From contig CBFHPW010000011.1 of assembly GCA_965657945.1 (NCBI GenBank), positions 1 through 64,000 of the forward strand: 64,000 nucleotides of DNA. Direction: 5' to 3'. Position 1 is the stretch's first letter. Every line of letters starts with the position of its first letter. Shown in pieces: positions 62,751 to 64,000 of the stretch. The position numbers were made by a program, and so were the translations under genes. This stretch comes from CAJJDF01 sp965657945 (GTDB lineage: Bacteria > Bacteroidota > Bacteroidia > Flavobacteriales_D > CAJJDF01). The notes beneath the pieces are model-generated. The model saw nothing but the letters and a program-made list of their open reading frames with translations. It had not been told where the DNA came from and did not search any database.

Positions 62751-63719
62751 ATGGCAAGAATACTTACCGGAATACAAAGCACAGGAACACCACATCTCGG
62801 AAATTTGTTGGGAGCTATCATTCCAGCAATTGAAATGGCAAAAAATGAAGAAAATGAATCTTTTTTGTTTATTGCGAATTTACATACACTTACCCAAATA
62901 AAAGAGGGAGAAACATTAAAAAATAATACATTAGAAACTGCTGCTGCTTGGTTAGCTTTTGGGTTGAATGTAAACAAAACGGTGTTCTATCGCCAAAGCG
63001 ATATTCCTCAAGTAACCGAACTTACTTGGTATCTCAATTGTTTTTTTCCGTATCAAAGACTCAAATTGGCTCATTCTTTCAAAGATAAAGCCGATAGATT
63101 AGAGGATGTGAACGCAGGTTTGTTTGATTATCCTATGTTGATGGCAGCAGATATCTTAATGTATGAAGCAGAAATTGTTCCGGTAGGTAAAGATCAAATG
63201 CAACACCTTGAAATCACAAGAGATGTCGCTAGCCGATTCAATAATCAAATGGGAGAAACACTGGTTCTGCCTCAAGGAAAAGTGAGTGAGAATACTATGC
63301 TTGTGCCGGGAACAAATGGAGGGAAAATGAGCAAGTCTCAAGGCAACATTATTAATATTTTCCTGCCAGACAAAAAATTAAGAAAACAAATTATGACCAT
63401 CGAAACGGACAGCACACCGCTCGAGGAACCAAAAAATCCTGATACCTGCAATTGTTTTGCGATTTATAAATTATTGGCAAACGAAGAGCAAATAGCAGAA
63501 ATGCGAAAAAATTACGAGGCTGGTGGCTACGGTTATGGACATGCAAAACAAGCTTTATTTGAATTGATTGTAGAAAAGTATAAAGACGAAAGAGAGAAGT
63601 TTAACTACTACATCGAAAACCCACATTTGGTGGAAGAGCAACTAATGATTGGGGCGGAAAAAGCAAGAAAAATCGCCAATGAAGTTTTGGCGAATGTAAG
63701 AGTTAAGTTGGGGTATTAA
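62751..63719 (+). CDS. trpS: Tryptophan-tRNA ligase
   Basis: This enzyme charges tRNA-Trp. The 322-residue class-I synthetase has the HIGH-type motif PHLGN (residues 14-18) and KMSKS at 192-196. PVGKDQMQHLEITRDVA is also typical. ATG 62751 gives the family start MARILTGIQSTG; the TTG at 62730 only extends the frame. The gene stands alone. Confidence 0.96.
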   Translation: MARILTGIQSTGTPHLGNLLGAIIPAIEMAKNEENESFLFIANLHTLTQIKEGETLKNNTLETAAAWLAFGLNVNKTVFYRQSDIPQVTELTWYLNCFFPYQRLKLAHSFKDKADRLEDVNAGLFDYPMLMAADILMYEAEIVPVGKDQMQHLEITRDVASRFNNQMGETLVLPQGKVSENTMLVPGTNGGKMSKSQGNIINIFLPDKKLRKQIMTIETDSTPLEEPKNPDTCNCFAIYKLLANEEQIAEMRKNYEAGGYGYGHAKQALFELIVEKYKDEREKFNYYIENPHLVEEQLMIGAEKARKIANEVLANVRVKLGY

Positions 63720-64000
63720 TTTATACTTTTCCTTCTTGAGAGCTTCTATCGACCTTTCGGGAAGGGTAATAGAGGTGCCTTTTATCTGTCATTCCCCACT
63801 TGATGCGGAATCTAAAGTTGATACAGATGAAGTTATTACACAACAAATTCTAAATCAAGTTCAGGATGACTGCCTTTCTCTTATTTACTTGTGAACTATC
63901 CTTGTTTTAAAATTCCCGCTTTCGCGAGAATGACAAATTCTTTGTTTCAATATACTGACAAACCTGAACCTTGAGCTCAACCATAGGGAGAGCATCGAAC
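63720..64000. other. Gene-free end of the window with repeat elements
   Basis: No gene is visible in these 281 bases. They hold a GTCATTC-type repeat at 63788 and a second partial one at about 63911-63934 (AATTCCCGCTTTCGCGAGAA, then TGAC). Confidence 0.5.
63788..63870. repeat. Intergenic repeat, GTCATTC family variant
   Basis: It starts GTCATTCCCCACTTGATGCG followed by GAATCT and ends TCAAGTTCAGGATGAC, so the ends pair imperfectly. The arrangement resembles the other dispersed elements. Confidence 0.6.

Overview
The window looks like a piece of a chromosome from a member of the Bacteroidota, most likely order Flavobacteriales. The reasons are an AT-rich sequence, no recognisable Shine-Dalgarno sites, repeated promoters of the TTTG / TAnnTTTG type used by this phylum, a PorZ-like type IX secretion protein, a Bacteroidota-type sdhCAB operon, and several families largely confined to the phylum (DUF4271, DUF5686 and the DUF2795 small acidic protein). 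Genus and species cannot be named from the sequence alone. I see no rRNA, tRNA, CRISPR array, insertion sequence or prophage.

Layout. 1-4300 holds the end of hflX and a small accessory locus: a propeller-like lipoprotein gene, then two lipoprotein genes that share an almost identical promoter and signal-peptide start through a 1.6-kb tandem duplication, with two tiny membrane proteins between them. 4500-10217 carries glutaryl-CoA dehydrogenase, purT and gcvP. 10400-11640 has three small genes, including a Rieske-like lipoprotein that has lost its histidine ligands. 11638-16962 is a minus-strand block with an O-antigen-ligase-like protein, a C-terminal processing protease, yidD, rnpA, hemD and a DUF4271 membrane protein. 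17121-32696 is mostly housekeeping: gdhA, purD, purQ, gmk-nadD, an ECF-like sigma factor, pruA, a cobalamin adenosyltransferase, a DUF5686 outer-membrane protein, fbp and an M20 dipeptidase.

32843-44175 is a tightly packed ten-gene surface-polysaccharide operon. It has a chain-length regulator, a flippase, a polymerase, two glycosyltransferases, an unusual fusion of a polymerase-like membrane domain with an initiating sugar-phosphate transferase, and a tail of nucleotidyltransferase, B12-type radical SAM enzyme and two methyltransferases. A convergent CPBP-family protease closes it. 45193-50223 is minus strand: acpP-fabF and sdhC-sdhA-sdhB. 50347-63719 is plus strand: cvpA, a very large fusion of pseudo-peptidase, TolB-like propeller and outer-membrane barrel, a half-size TSUP permease, an M20 amidohydrolase, porZ, two GT-C-like membrane glycosyltransferases, a LytTR response regulator, a stand-alone HPt protein and trpS.

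The most unusual features are the duplicated lipoprotein cassette, with one protein showing a perfectly symmetric six-cysteine spacing, the polymerase-transferase fusion, and three cases of leftover gene tails beside intact genes. Functions suggested for the lipoprotein locus are inference only.
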